In this document: positions 9,622-18,048 of the stretch, piece by piece
Position numbering within the stretch: position 1 is the first letter of the stretch
Layout: every line of letters begins with the position of its first letter
Source of the DNA: Streptomyces sp. NBC_00190
Lineage (GTDB): Bacteria > Actinomycetota > Actinomycetes > Streptomycetales > Streptomycetaceae
Direction of reading: 5' to 3'
NCBI RefSeq assembly: GCF_036203305.1
Contig: NZ_CP108131.1
Span: 5,022,001 to 5,086,000 of the forward strand
DNA: 64,000 nucleotides
Position numbers and translations under genes: made by a program
The notes under the pieces: model-generated
Told to the model about the DNA's origin: nothing
The model's database searches: none
The model's input: only the letters and a program-made list of their open reading frames with translations

Positions 9622-10908
9622 TCAGTGCTTCTTGGAGGCCTCGTTCGCCTGGGCGGCGATGCCCTCCAGGACGCCCTTGGCGTCTCCGTTCGGTTCCACC
9701 GCGCGTCCGATGTTGCGCTTGATGGTGTCGCTGACCGTCACCCAGGACGGGTCGTTCACCGGGTAGAGCTGGGCACCGTAGAGCGCGGTCAGGAACTGCT
9801 GGTCGTTCTTGTCGAGGCCGCCGCCGGCCTGGGGGCGCGAGGCGGTGACGGTGGACGGCAGCAGGTGGTAGCGGTTGGCGAAGTCCGACAGGTTCTTGTC
9901 CTGGTAGAGGAACTCCAGGAACGTGCCGATCTCGGCACGGTGGCCGTTCTGCTTGAAGGCCATCATCCAGTCGGCCACGCCCACGGTCGGCGGGCTCTCC
10001 CCGGAGCCGAGGGTGTCCGAGACCGGCATGGTGACGGCGCCGACGCCGATGCCCTTGCCGCGCGCCTCGTGGAGGAGCGAGGGATAGCCGTTGAGCATGC
10101 CGACCTCGCCCTTCAGGAAGGCGGCGAAGGCATCGGCACGGTTGAGCTGGGAGGGCGGGGTGGGGCCGGTGAGCCCGGGGGCGACCAGCTGGCTCTTGAC
10201 CCAGTTCCAGGTGTCGACGTTCTGGTCGGAGGCCAGGCTGTAGTTGCCGCTGCTGTCGGCGTAGCCGCCGCCGTTGCTCAGCTCCCAGATCATCGCCTCG
10301 GCGTGCGCCTCCTCCGGGCCCAGGGGCAGGGCGTACGGGAACTTCACGCCCTTGTCCTTGAGCTTGCCGGCCGCGGACTTGAGGTCGGACCAGGTCTTGG
10401 GCGGAGTACTGACGCCGGCCTGCTTGAACAGCGCCTCGTTGTAGAACAGGAGGCGGCTGCTCGCCACGAAGGGCAGGCCGTAGAGGGCGTTGCCGACGGT
10501 GCCGGCCTCGGCGAGCGGCTGGAGGAAGTTCGCCTCGGCGCTGACCGACAGCAGTTCGTCCGCGGAATAGAGCTTGCCCTGCGCCGCGAAGTCCGAGTAC
10601 GCGCCCATGAGGGCCATGTCCGGTGCTTTCCCGGCCTTGACCATACGGGAGACCTCGCGGTCGATGTCGGCCCACGGAAGGAGCTTCACCTCGACCTTGA
10701 TACCGGGGTGGGCGGAGGCGAAATCGTCCGTCACCTTGTCCCAGAAAGCCTTCGAGCTGGTGGCCGGAGTATCGCCGTATTCCGCGGCGATGAGGTGCAG
10801 CGTGCCGTCGCCACCTGCGCTGTCTCCGGAACCTCCGCATCCGGCCAGAGGTATCAGCAGACCGAGCACGACCGTGGTGGAGGCCGCGCCGAAAATTCTT
10901 CGTCGCAC
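9622..10908 (-). CDS. Sugar-type ABC transporter substrate-binding lipoprotein
   Basis: A 428-residue family 1 extracellular solute-binding protein. It has a lipoprotein signal with lipobox L-A-G-C, then the two-lobed fold typified by A-F-W-D-K-V-T-D-D-F, P-D-M-A-L-M-G and L-P-F-V-A-S-S-R-L-L-F-Y-N. It would be tethered outside the membrane and deliver a carbohydrate to an ABC permease. No permease or ATPase genes are adjacent, so it must work with components encoded elsewhere or be an orphan. The ligand is unknown. The upstream region is AT-richer than average and holds its promoter. Confidence 0.88.
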   Translation of the reverse strand: MRRRIFGAASTTVVLGLLIPLAGCGGSGDSAGGDGTLHLIAAEYGDTPATSSKAFWDKVTDDFASAHPGIKVEVKLLPWADIDREVSRMVKAGKAPDMALMGAYSDFAAQGKLYSADELLSVSAEANFLQPLAEAGTVGNALYGLPFVASSRLLFYNEALFKQAGVSTPPKTWSDLKSAAGKLKDKGVKFPYALPLGPEEAHAEAMIWELSNGGGYADSSGNYSLASDQNVDTWNWVKSQLVAPGLTGPTPPSQLNRADAFAAFLKGEVGMLNGYPSLLHEARGKGIGVGAVTMPVSDTLGSGESPPTVGVADWMMAFKQNGHRAEIGTFLEFLYQDKNLSDFANRYHLLPSTVTASRPQAGGGLDKNDQQFLTALYGAQLYPVNDPSWVTVSDTIKRNIGRAVEPNGDAKGVLEGIAAQANEASKKH

Positions 10909-11122
10909 GGGTGTATTCCCCTGATTTTCTTTGGATCCCGTTATTACTTATGAGTTGCTCCGGGCGGGGTGTCCATCCATGGCCCGTTGGCCGGAATTCT
11001 CTCCTGGGGACGGGCGATTGATTCCATTGGGGCCGCACTTGTGGGCAATGCTCCAACTGCCGCTTTTCCGGCTGGTGTTTTCCGATATGTGATCGACAAA
11101 GCGGACGCGCGTAGACATGCCG

Positions 11123-11152
11123 AAAAGCCCGTTTCCGGTAGTGGAACGGGCT
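11123..11152 (-). terminator. Terminator for the SUKH gene
   Basis: The stem agcccgttcc pairs across 11126-11152 with one bulged base. On the minus strand it is followed by TTTT. Confidence 0.75.
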
Positions 11153-11189
11153 CGGCGGGTCTGACGGGTACCGGTCGGCTAGTCGTCGG

Positions 11190-11807
11190 CTAGTCGGCGA
11201 ACTCGCCCGCGTACGGGTCGGGCTCGCCCGTCTCGGGGTTGCGGCCCTCCTGCCATCGGCGCTGGGCCTTGCGCCAGTGGACGAAGCTGAGGTGGCCGCC
11301 GTCCCAGAAGGTGATGCTGACCGGGCTCACGTCGAACTCGTCGGAGCAGAGCCGGTGGAGGAATTCGGCCATTCCGTACGGGTACACCGCGAACGCGTCG
11401 GCGGTGTGCCGTCCGCACACCAGAACCGGCCACCGGTCCGGGTCGGGATCGGAGGTGAGCCAGCAGAGGATGTCGGACCCGCCGGTCACGCCCCAGGCGA
11501 TGATCGACTCCGGGTCCACGTCGAAGGCGGACCGGCCGCCCTCCGCCTCCCAGGCCTGGCGGGCGTTGTCGGTCTCCTCGGCCATCTCGGCCGGGTCCCA
11601 CTGGAGGCCCGGCTTGGGGAGCGGCAGCAGGATGCTCGCCTCGCCATTGATGGATCCGGCGCCGAAGCGGCCCATGAAGGCCACGAAATCCGCCGGGAAC
11701 CGGGTGCCCCAGGCCGCCTCGGCCGCCTGCCAGTCGATGTCCTCGTCGGCGCCGTGCGTCGCCGGCATGATCTGCTCCAGCGCCTTGATGTGCGCGTTCT
11801 CCGTCAT
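11190..11807 (-). CDS. SMI1/KNR4 (SUKH) family protein
   Basis: A 205-residue protein with the SUKH core: W-G-T-R-F-P-A-D-F-V-A-F-M-G-R-F-G-A-G near the N terminus and W-G-V-T-G-G-S-D-I-L-C-W in the middle. SUKH proteins are common immunity proteins against polymorphic or contact-dependent toxins, and some have housekeeping roles. No toxin gene is adjacent, so an orphan immunity role is only a guess. Cytoplasmic, and the terminator lies just downstream. Confidence 0.85.
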   Translation of the reverse strand: MTENAHIKALEQIMPATHGADEDIDWQAAEAAWGTRFPADFVAFMGRFGAGSINGEASILLPLPKPGLQWDPAEMAEETDNARQAWEAEGGRSAFDVDPESIIAWGVTGGSDILCWLTSDPDPDRWPVLVCGRHTADAFAVYPYGMAEFLHRLCSDEFDVSPVSITFWDGGHLSFVHWRKAQRRWQEGRNPETGEPDPYAGEFAD

Positions 11808-11866
11808 GCCGCTCCCCTGACACCCCAGCTCAACCGCCCCAACCTACCGCCGGCGCGGGGCCCCGC

Positions 11867-12235
11867 CTACCCGCGCGTGAGACGCCCGGGTACGTCCAGG
11901 TTCACGGTGGTCCCGACCCGCAGTCCCCACCCGGCCATCGCCCCGGCCTCGGCCTCCAGGACGTGCCGCGACCGGAGCCGGGGCAGCCCGAGGCGTCCGG
12001 GGGCCATCGTGACGACGGCGAGCACGTCGAGGTCCCTGCCGAGGTACGCCACGTCGATGGCGAACCGCATCCGGAAGGTGTGCACGCTCGCCGCCGGGGT
12101 GAGCAGCATGGCCCCGTCGATCCCGTCCCGTCCGAGCAGCCCCCGCGTCCGGGCTCCGTACGAGGCGGCGACCTCCAGCGGAACCGTCACCGCCCCGACC
12201 CCGAGGAGGCCCTCGCCGTCCCGCCAGTTCGCCAT
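11867..12235 (-). CDS. DUF192 protein
   Basis: A 122-residue protein matching DUF192: G-L-L-G-R-D, then M-L-L-T-P-A-A-S-V-H-T-F-R-M-R-F-A-I-D-V-A-Y-L, then V-L-E-A-E-A-G. The family has a small beta barrel of unknown function. It lacks the signal peptide many members have. It is divergent from the prepilin peptidase gene; DUF192 genes often sit beside Tad/type IV pilus genes in actinobacteria. Confidence 0.85.
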   Translation of the reverse strand: MANWRDGEGLLGVGAVTVPLEVAASYGARTRGLLGRDGIDGAMLLTPAASVHTFRMRFAIDVAYLGRDLDVLAVVTMAPGRLGLPRLRSRHVLEAEAGAMAGWGLRVGTTVNLDVPGRLTRG

Positions 12236-12341
12236 GGCGGCAGCCTAAGGGCTGCCCCGGGCCCCGCCCAGGCCCCGCCGGCCCCCGCCCAGGTCGCGGC
12301 GGGGCTATGCCGCGACCGCCGGCCGGCCCTACCGTCGCCGG

Positions 12342-13067
12342 ATGGGCGTCATCGTGATCGTTCTCGCCGCCGCGTACGGGACCGCCGCCGGGCTGCTGCT
12401 GCCGCGCGCCGCGTACCGGCTCTCCGTCGAGCCGGGGGAACCCTGGCGCGAGCGCTGCCCGCAGGGCCACGCGCTGCCCGGTTGGCTCGGCCCGGCCCGC
12501 TGCCGGTTCACCGCGCGCCACGCGTACGGCAGGCACGCCGCCCCCCTCGCCGCCCTCACCGGGGCGGTCTGCGCCGCCCTGGGAGCGGCCGTCGGGGCGC
12601 GCCCCGAGGCCGTGGCCTACATCGGCCTCGCCCCGGCGCTCGTGCTGCTCGCCCTCGTCGACCGCGCCGTGCACCGGCTCCCCGACGTACTGACGCTGCC
12701 GCTCGCCGCCGCGGTCGCCGCCGGGCTCGGGTCGGCAGCCCTCCTGCCCCGCGCCGGAGGCGACTGGCAGCGCGCGCTGCTCGGCGGGGGCCTGCTCGCC
12801 GCCGGGTACCTCGTGCTGTTCCTGATCAACCCCGGCGGTATGGGCTTCGGCGACGTCAAGCTGGCGCTCTCGCTGGGGGTCGCTCTTGGGTGGTACGGGT
12901 GGGGGGTATGGGTCGCGGGGGCCTTCCTGGGCCTTTTCTACGGGGCCCTGTACGGCCTGTCCCTTGTGCTGCGCGGCCCCGCGACCCGCAAGCAGAGTTT
13001 CGCCTTCGGCCCTTTCATGGCGGCCGGAGCACTCACCGGAGTGCTGCTGGGTGGTTTCGGAGCGTAA
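12342..13067 (+). CDS. Prepilin peptidase (A24 family)
   Basis: A 241-residue integral membrane aspartyl protease. The two catalytic aspartates are visible: one in L-V-D-R-A-V-H-R-L-P-D (about residue 107) and the second in the G-x-G-D motif G-F-G-D-V-K-L (about residue 169). About seven hydrophobic segments surround them. These enzymes cut the leader of type IV or Tad prepilins. The N-methylation zinc cysteines are absent, as in short Tad-type enzymes. No prepilin gene is seen here. A C-rich small RNA and terminator follow directly. Confidence 0.9.
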   Translation: MGVIVIVLAAAYGTAAGLLLPRAAYRLSVEPGEPWRERCPQGHALPGWLGPARCRFTARHAYGRHAAPLAALTGAVCAALGAAVGARPEAVAYIGLAPALVLLALVDRAVHRLPDVLTLPLAAAVAAGLGSAALLPRAGGDWQRALLGGGLLAAGYLVLFLINPGGMGFGDVKLALSLGVALGWYGWGVWVAGAFLGLFYGALYGLSLVLRGPATRKQSFAFGPFMAAGALTGVLLGGFGA

Positions 13068-13096
13068 TCGTGTCGCGCCAATGCACGCATAACGCT

Positions 13097-13168
13097 TTAC
13101 GAAGGGTTATGGTGGAACCCCCCCCCTCGGGCCGGTCCGTATCCCCCCCACGGACCGGCCCGTTTTTT
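13097..13168 (+). ncRNA. Probable 6C small RNA
   Basis: A run of nine C (13118-13126) follows a short GGGTT/AACCC pairing (13104-13108 with 13116-13120). Then comes a perfect 13-bp hairpin (13128-13140 with 13150-13162) whose loop holds seven C (13143-13149), then six T. Two hairpins with C-rich loops and a terminator are the definition of the actinobacterial 6C RNA (Rfam 6C; the mycobacterial B11 RNA), which is noted for lying near pilus-assembly genes. Here it directly follows a prepilin peptidase. The 5' end is estimated. Confidence 0.75.
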
Positions 13169-13199
13169 GTTCTCCGCACCCTTCGGGCAAATGCGCAGG

Positions 13200-14237
13200 T
13201 CAGCCGCGCTGGGCCCAGAGGTTGGTGCCGGGGGTGGACACCGCGAAGGAGTCGATCTCCTTCAACTCGGCCTCGGAGAGCGGATCTCCGCCCAGCGCGG
13301 CCACGTTCTCCTCCAGCTGCTTCACGCTCGACGCGCCGATCAGGGCCGAGGTCATCCGGTCGTCGCGGAGCACCCACTTCAGCGCCAGCTGCGCCAGCGA
13401 CTGACCGCGCCGCGCGGCGATGCCGTTCAGCCCGTTCAGCCGGCGGAGCACCTCGTCGGAGAGCATGCCCGGGTCGAGGGACTTGCCCTGCGTGGCCCGC
13501 GAGCCCGCCGGGATCTCCTTGAGGTACTTGCCCGTCAGCAGCCCCTGCGCCAGCGGCGCGAAGGAGATGCAGCCCATGCCGGCGTCCTCCAGGGTGTCCA
13601 GCAGCCCGTCCTCCTCCGTCCAGCGGTTGATCATGGAGTACGAGGGCTGGTGGATCAGCGGACGCACCCCCATCCCGCGCAGGATCCGCACCGCCTCGGC
13701 CGTCTGCTCCGCGGTGTACGAGGAGACGCCGACGTAGAGCGCCTTGCCCTGCTGGACGGCGGACGCCAGGGCGCCCATCGTCTCCTCCAGCGGGGTCTCC
13801 GGGTCGAAGCGGTGCGAGTAGAAGACGTCGACGTAGTCCACGCCCATCCGCTTCAGCGAGGCGTCCAGCGAGCTGAGGAGGTACTTCCGGCTGCCCCACT
13901 CGCCGTACGGCCCCGGGTGCATCAGGTAGCCGGCCTTGGTCGACAGGATCAGCTCGTCGCGGTAGGACGCGAAGTCCCGCGAAAAGATCTTGCCGAAGTT
14001 GATCTCGGCCGAGCCGGGCGGCGGGCCGTAGTTGTTCGCCAGGTCGAAGTGGGTGATGCCGAGGTCGAAGGCCCGGCGAAGGATCGCCCGCTGGGACTCC
14101 AGGGACTTGTCGTCGCCGAAGTTGTGCCAGAGGCCGAGCGAGACGGCGGGGAGCTTGAGGCCGCTGTGGCCGGTGCGCCGGTACTCCATGGAGTCGTAGC
14201 GCGAGGGCTCTGCCCGATAGGGATTGGTATCAGTCAC
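13200..14237 (-). CDS. Aldo/keto reductase, YghZ/L-glyceraldehyde 3-phosphate reductase type
   Basis: 345 residues, the usual length of YghZ-like enzymes. It has the AKR catalytic tetrad pattern (D-L-A-N-N-Y-G for Asp/Tyr, K in L-S-T-K-A-G-Y, H in V-F-Y-S-H-R-F) and an NADPH-binding C-terminal region. The start is the GTG at 14237, which has agggagg upstream; a longer reading would cover that site. Such cytosolic enzymes reduce L-glyceraldehyde 3-phosphate, methylglyoxal or related aldehydes. Divergent from the prenyl transferase gene. Confidence 0.9.
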   Translation of the reverse strand: MTDTNPYRAEPSRYDSMEYRRTGHSGLKLPAVSLGLWHNFGDDKSLESQRAILRRAFDLGITHFDLANNYGPPPGSAEINFGKIFSRDFASYRDELILSTKAGYLMHPGPYGEWGSRKYLLSSLDASLKRMGVDYVDVFYSHRFDPETPLEETMGALASAVQQGKALYVGVSSYTAEQTAEAVRILRGMGVRPLIHQPSYSMINRWTEEDGLLDTLEDAGMGCISFAPLAQGLLTGKYLKEIPAGSRATQGKSLDPGMLSDEVLRRLNGLNGIAARRGQSLAQLALKWVLRDDRMTSALIGASSVKQLEENVAALGGDPLSEAELKEIDSFAVSTPGTNLWAQRG

Positions 14238-14364
14238 GTTGTCCTCCCTATCACGGAGTTGTGACAGACCGAATTGGGTACCCCCTCTCACCGCGCAGTA
14301 ATGTGGCCGCCTCGGGGGAGACCGCAATTCGCACGGGGGCATTGCACGGAGGGGCTGGAAGATC

Positions 14365-15126
14365 GTGAAGCTGCGCGACCTGGTGTACAGGCTCTACGCA
14401 CGCCGGGTGGAAGGCCGCCTCGACCATGACGCGGCGCCCAAGCACATCGGCGTCATCCTGGACGGGAACCGGCGCTGGGCGAAGGCGTCCGGAGGTACGA
14501 CGGAACAGGGCCACCAGGCCGGGGCCGACAAGATCTCCGAGATGCTGGGCTGGTGCACCGAGACCGACGTCGAGGTCGTCACCCTGTGGATGCTCTCCAC
14601 GGACAACCTGGACCGGCCGGAGGTCGAGCTCCGCCCGCTGCTCAACATCATCGAGAACACCGTGCGGGGCCTCGCCGCGGACGGCCGCTGGCGTGTCCAC
14701 CACGTCGGCAACCTCGACATCCTGCCCGCCCAGACGCAGACCGTGCTGAAGGAGGCCGAGCAGGCCACGCACGACATCGACGGGATACTCGTCAATGTCG
14801 CCGTCGGCTACGGCGGCCGCCAGGAGATCGCCGACGCGGTCCGCTCGCTGCTCCTGGAGCACGCGCAGAAGGGCACCTCCTTCGAGGAGCTCGCCGAGAT
14901 CCTGGACATCGACCACATCGCCGAGCACCTCTACACGCGCGGCCAGCCCGACCCGGACCTCGTGATCCGCACCAGTGGCGAGCAGCGGCTGTCCGGATTC
15001 ATGCTCTGGCAGAGCGCCCACTCCGAGTACTACTTCTGCGAGGTCTTCTGGCCGGCCTTCCGCAAGGTCGACTTCCTCCGGGCCCTGCGCGACTACGCCG
15101 CCCGCCACCGGCGCTACGGCACCTGA
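14365..15126 (+). CDS. uppS: Isoprenyl transferase (cis-prenyltransferase, UppS family)
   Basis: 253 residues. The H-I-G-V-I-L-D-G-N-R-R-W-A motif with the catalytic Asp and diphosphate-binding Gly-Asn-Arg is present, as are G-H-x-A-G, V-G-Y-G-G-R-Q-E-I and the C-terminal R-T-S-G-E-Q-R-L-S-G-F. These enzymes condense isopentenyl diphosphate in Z configuration to make the lipid carrier of cell-wall assembly; actinobacteria often have two, one making short chains, and I cannot tell which this is. GTG start. Confidence 0.9.
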   Translation: MKLRDLVYRLYARRVEGRLDHDAAPKHIGVILDGNRRWAKASGGTTEQGHQAGADKISEMLGWCTETDVEVVTLWMLSTDNLDRPEVELRPLLNIIENTVRGLAADGRWRVHHVGNLDILPAQTQTVLKEAEQATHDIDGILVNVAVGYGGRQEIADAVRSLLLEHAQKGTSFEELAEILDIDHIAEHLYTRGQPDPDLVIRTSGEQRLSGFMLWQSAHSEYYFCEVFWPAFRKVDFLRALRDYAARHRRYGT

Positions 15127-15462
15127 TTCATCCTGATTCACCCGGGGTGTCCTCCGACGCCCCCTCGGTCACAGTCGTCCCCTCCTTCCCAAGCCTTCAC
15201 CTGGGATTCACAGAGCGTCCGTCATATGCCATGGCATGGCCTGGCCTGATCTGGGAATACCCCTTTCAGGTCGACGTCCGATCCACGGGTGTCGAATCTC
15301 AGCGGACGGCATGGGGTCGTCCGCCCGGGAGGCCCTTTGCACCAGGACGCACGTGCGGTTCGCACGGACGAAGTGGGAGGGCCGGAAATCGGCCCCGGCA
15401 TGGGTGCCGATGACCGGTCCGGTCTTCATGGCCCGACCTCTTCCGAGGGGGTACGTCCTTCC
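15127..15462. other. Intergenic region uppS-phoH
   Basis: 336 bases without a convincing gene. A 12-bp palindrome (atgccatggcat, 15226-15237) stands out. The rest may hold the phoH promoter. A long frame open upstream of phoH has no supported start in this stretch. Confidence 0.4.
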
Positions 15463-16779
15463 GTGGTGACCAGCACAAAGCGCCGCCTGCCCGACAGGCG
15501 GACCTACGTCCTCGACACCAGCGTCCTGCTGGCAGACCCCAACGCGATCACCCGCTTCGACGAGCACGAGGTCGTGCTCCCGATCGTGGTGATCACCGAG
15601 CTGGAGGCAAAGAGGCACCATCCCGAACTCGGCTACTTCGCGCGCCAGGCCCTGCGCCTGCTCGACGACTTCCGGGTCCGGAACGGACGCCTCGACGCCC
15701 CCATCCCGCTGGGCGATCTGGGCGGCACCCTGCGTGTCGAGCTCAACCACTCCGACCCGGGTGTCCTGCCCGCCGGCTTCCGACTGGGGGACAACGACTC
15801 GCGGATCCTCGCGGTCGCCCGCAATCTCCAGGCCGAGGGCTACGACGTCACGGTGGTCTCGAAGGATCTCCCGCTGCGCATCAAGGCCTCCTCCGTGGGC
15901 CTGCTGGCCGAGGAGTACCGGGCGGAGCTCGCCATCACGGACGCCGGCTGGACCGGCATGAGCGAACTCGCCCTCTCCGGGGAACAGGTGGACCTCCTCT
16001 ACTCGGAGGAGCGGCTCTACGTCCCGGAGGCCGCCGAGCTGCCCGTGCACACCGGGCTGGTCCTGCAGTCCGAGCGCGGCAAGGCGCTCGGCCGGGTCAC
16101 GGCCGACGGCAACGTGAGGCTCGTACGGGGCGACCGCGAGGCCTTCGGGCTGCACGGCCGCAGCGCCGAGCAGCGCATCGCCCTGGACCTCCTCCTCGAC
16201 CCCGAGATCGGGATCATCTCGATGGGCGGCCGGGCCGGCACCGGAAAGTCGGCGCTGGCGCTCTGCGCGGGCCTGGAGGCCGTACTGGAGCGGCGCCAGC
16301 ACCAGAAGGTGATGGTCTTCCGGCCGCTGTACGCGGTGGGCGGCCAGGACCTCGGCTACCTGCCCGGGGATGCAAACGAGAAGATGAGTCCCTGGGCGCA
16401 GGCGGTCTTCGACACCCTCTCGGCGGTCGCCGGGCGGGAGGTCATCGAGGAGGTGCTGAACCGCGGGATGCTGGAGGTCCTGCCGCTCACGCACATCCGC
16501 GGCCGCTCGTTGCACGACGCCTTCGTGATCGTGGACGAGGCCCAGTCGCTGGAGCGGAACGTCCTGCTGACCGTTCTGTCCCGAATCGGGGCGAATTCGC
16601 GGGTCGTTCTGACCCACGACGTGGCCCAGCGGGACAATCTGCGGGTCGGCCGGTACGACGGAGTCGTCGCCGTCGTTGAGAAGCTGAAGGGGCATCCGCT
16701 CTTCGCTCACGTCACGCTGAACCGCTCCGAGCGCTCCCCGATCGCCGCACTCGTCACCGAGATGCTCGAATCGCTGTAG
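15463..16779 (+). CDS. PIN-domain/PhoH-family ATPase
   Basis: 438 residues. Residues 10-140 form a PIN nuclease domain ([12 protein letters not shown], then E-L-E-A-K-R, then D-N-D-S-R-I-L, with the acidic metal ligands kept). Residues 230-438 are a PhoH ATPase (Walker A G-R-A-G-T-G-K-S, Walker B V-I-V-D-E-A-Q-S). PhoH2-type fusions act as RNA helicase/ribonucleases, so an RNA-processing role is likely. I start it at the GTG-GTG pair at 15463, since the PIN domain follows directly. A palindromic hairpin follows at 16824-16860. Confidence 0.85.
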   Translation: MVTSTKRRLPDRRTYVLDTSVLLADPNAITRFDEHEVVLPIVVITELEAKRHHPELGYFARQALRLLDDFRVRNGRLDAPIPLGDLGGTLRVELNHSDPGVLPAGFRLGDNDSRILAVARNLQAEGYDVTVVSKDLPLRIKASSVGLLAEEYRAELAITDAGWTGMSELALSGEQVDLLYSEERLYVPEAAELPVHTGLVLQSERGKALGRVTADGNVRLVRGDREAFGLHGRSAEQRIALDLLLDPEIGIISMGGRAGTGKSALALCAGLEAVLERRQHQKVMVFRPLYAVGGQDLGYLPGDANEKMSPWAQAVFDTLSAVAGREVIEEVLNRGMLEVLPLTHIRGRSLHDAFVIVDEAQSLERNVLLTVLSRIGANSRVVLTHDVAQRDNLRVGRYDGVVAVVEKLKGHPLFAHVTLNRSERSPIAALVTEMLESL

Positions 16780-17201
16780 CGCACACAGGGGGCAAAACCC
16801 CCATAGCGGGAAGGTGAGTTGGCGCCGCCCGGCAAAGGCCCGAGAGCCTAGCCGGGCGGCGTCGTGCTGCACAGCCCTTTCGCCAAAACAACAGGGGCAT
16901 CCCAGGTGTGACCTTTCACACGCAGCACAGAATTGCCCTGCGGCGCCGAGGTCCGGCAGAGTCTGTTTTCCGTCAGGCCCCGCATACGGCACAGTTGTAT
17001 CTCCGGTACCACCCGTGAGGTACGCGCAGCACCACAACTCCACAGCCGATCGCCGTATGCCGCCCGGAGTTTCACGTGCAGCCCCCGCGAGGGAGCTGCC
17101 ACGGGCCCGCGTCTCCAGTGACCGCAGAACCACGGAGGCCAGTGTCGAGGGGCACTCTCGCGCCCGCGCGGTCACTGCGGACGTTGCTGGAAGGACATCA
17201 T
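16780..17201 (+). promoter_or_regulatory. Long structured leader of the lytic transglycosylase gene
   Basis: 422 bases with no gene. It begins with a GC-rich hairpin (16824-16833 with 16851-16860), a possible phoH terminator lacking a U-run. Near its end, cagtgaccgc (17116-17125) pairs exactly with 17168-17177, ending 11 bases before the ribosome site, and a smaller hairpin is nested inside. Such a stem could govern translation of the wall hydrolase. I looked for the conserved core of the cyclic-di-AMP riboswitch, frequent before such genes, and did not find a convincing match. Confidence 0.45.
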
Positions 17202-17906
17202 GTGAGCCGGATCTCGGTCCGGGGGTTCGCAGTGGCTTCGGCCACCGCGGTCACCACCGTCGGCGCAGTCGTTGGCGTTGCCACTGGCGACCCCACGAAC
17301 GATCTCGAAACGACGGCGTCCGGCGCGACTCTCCTCACTGACATCCCGGTCGGCGACCAGGCTGAGGTCCAGAGCGGGTCCCTGACCCAGCAGGCCGACG
17401 CCATCGCCCACGCCGCCGACGCCGACGCCAAGCGCTCGGCCGAGGAGGCAGCCCGTGTCCAGGCCGCCGAGGACGCCAAGTCCAAGAAGGCGGAAGCGGA
17501 GAAGGCCAAGGCGGAGGCGGACGCCAAGGCCAAGCGGGAACGCGAGGAGAAGGACCAGATCGCCAGCCGGTCCGCCGCCCGCGACGCCGGCGACTTCGCG
17601 GTCCAGAGCTCCTACACGGTCGCGCAGGTCAAGGCCATCGCCCAGCAGATGGTGCCCTCCGGCCAGTTCCAGTGCTTCTCGAACATCATCAACGAGGAAT
17701 CCACCTGGAACTACAAGGCCGTCAACTCGTCCTCGGGTGCCTACGGTCTGGTCCAGGCGCTCCCGGGCTCGAAGATGGCCTCGGCCGGTGCCGACTGGCG
17801 CACCAACCCCGCCACGCAGATCAAGTGGGGCCTGAACTACATGAACGACCGGTACGGCAGCGCGTGCAGCGCCTGGAGCTTCCACCAGGCCAACGGCTGG
17901 TACTAG
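17202..17906 (+). CDS. Secreted lytic transglycosylase (SLT domain)
   Basis: 234 residues. An N-terminal export signal (V-S-R-I-S-V-R-G-F-A-V-A-S-A) leads into an Ala/Lys/Glu-rich coiled coil (about 70-130), then an SLT goose-lysozyme-like domain. The catalytic Glu is in I-N-E-E-S-T-W, followed by S-S-S-G-A-Y-G-L-V-Q-A and the C-terminal W-S-F-H-Q-A-N-G-W-Y. It cleaves peptidoglycan outside the cell, so it probably acts in growth, germination or sporulation. GTG start with ggaagga six bases upstream. Confidence 0.9.
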   Translation: MSRISVRGFAVASATAVTTVGAVVGVATGDPTNDLETTASGATLLTDIPVGDQAEVQSGSLTQQADAIAHAADADAKRSAEEAARVQAAEDAKSKKAEAEKAKAEADAKAKREREEKDQIASRSAARDAGDFAVQSSYTVAQVKAIAQQMVPSGQFQCFSNIINEESTWNYKAVNSSSGAYGLVQALPGSKMASAGADWRTNPATQIKWGLNYMNDRYGSACSAWSFHQANGWY

Positions 17907-17963
17907 CCACCGGGCGGCGGCCGCCGACCGGCAGTGCCCGCCGCACCCCCGCTCAACCTCGGA

Positions 17964-17994
17964 GAGCCCCGCACCGTCCTACGGCGCGGGGCTC
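17964..17994 (+). terminator. Terminator after lytic transglycosylase
   Basis: A perfect 9-bp stem gagccccgc/gcggggctc (17964-17972 with 17986-17994). No clear U-run, as is common in Streptomyces. Confidence 0.65.
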
Positions 17995-18048
17995 CTCGCG
18001 TGTACGGTCTTTCGAGGTGTGACCAGTGGGCGGGGGGAAGGGAACGAC

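Noticed and set aside
16780..17201. Cyclic-di-AMP (ydaO) riboswitch before the lytic transglycosylase
   Set aside because: The conserved core sequences could not be found, so it is recorded only as a structured leader.
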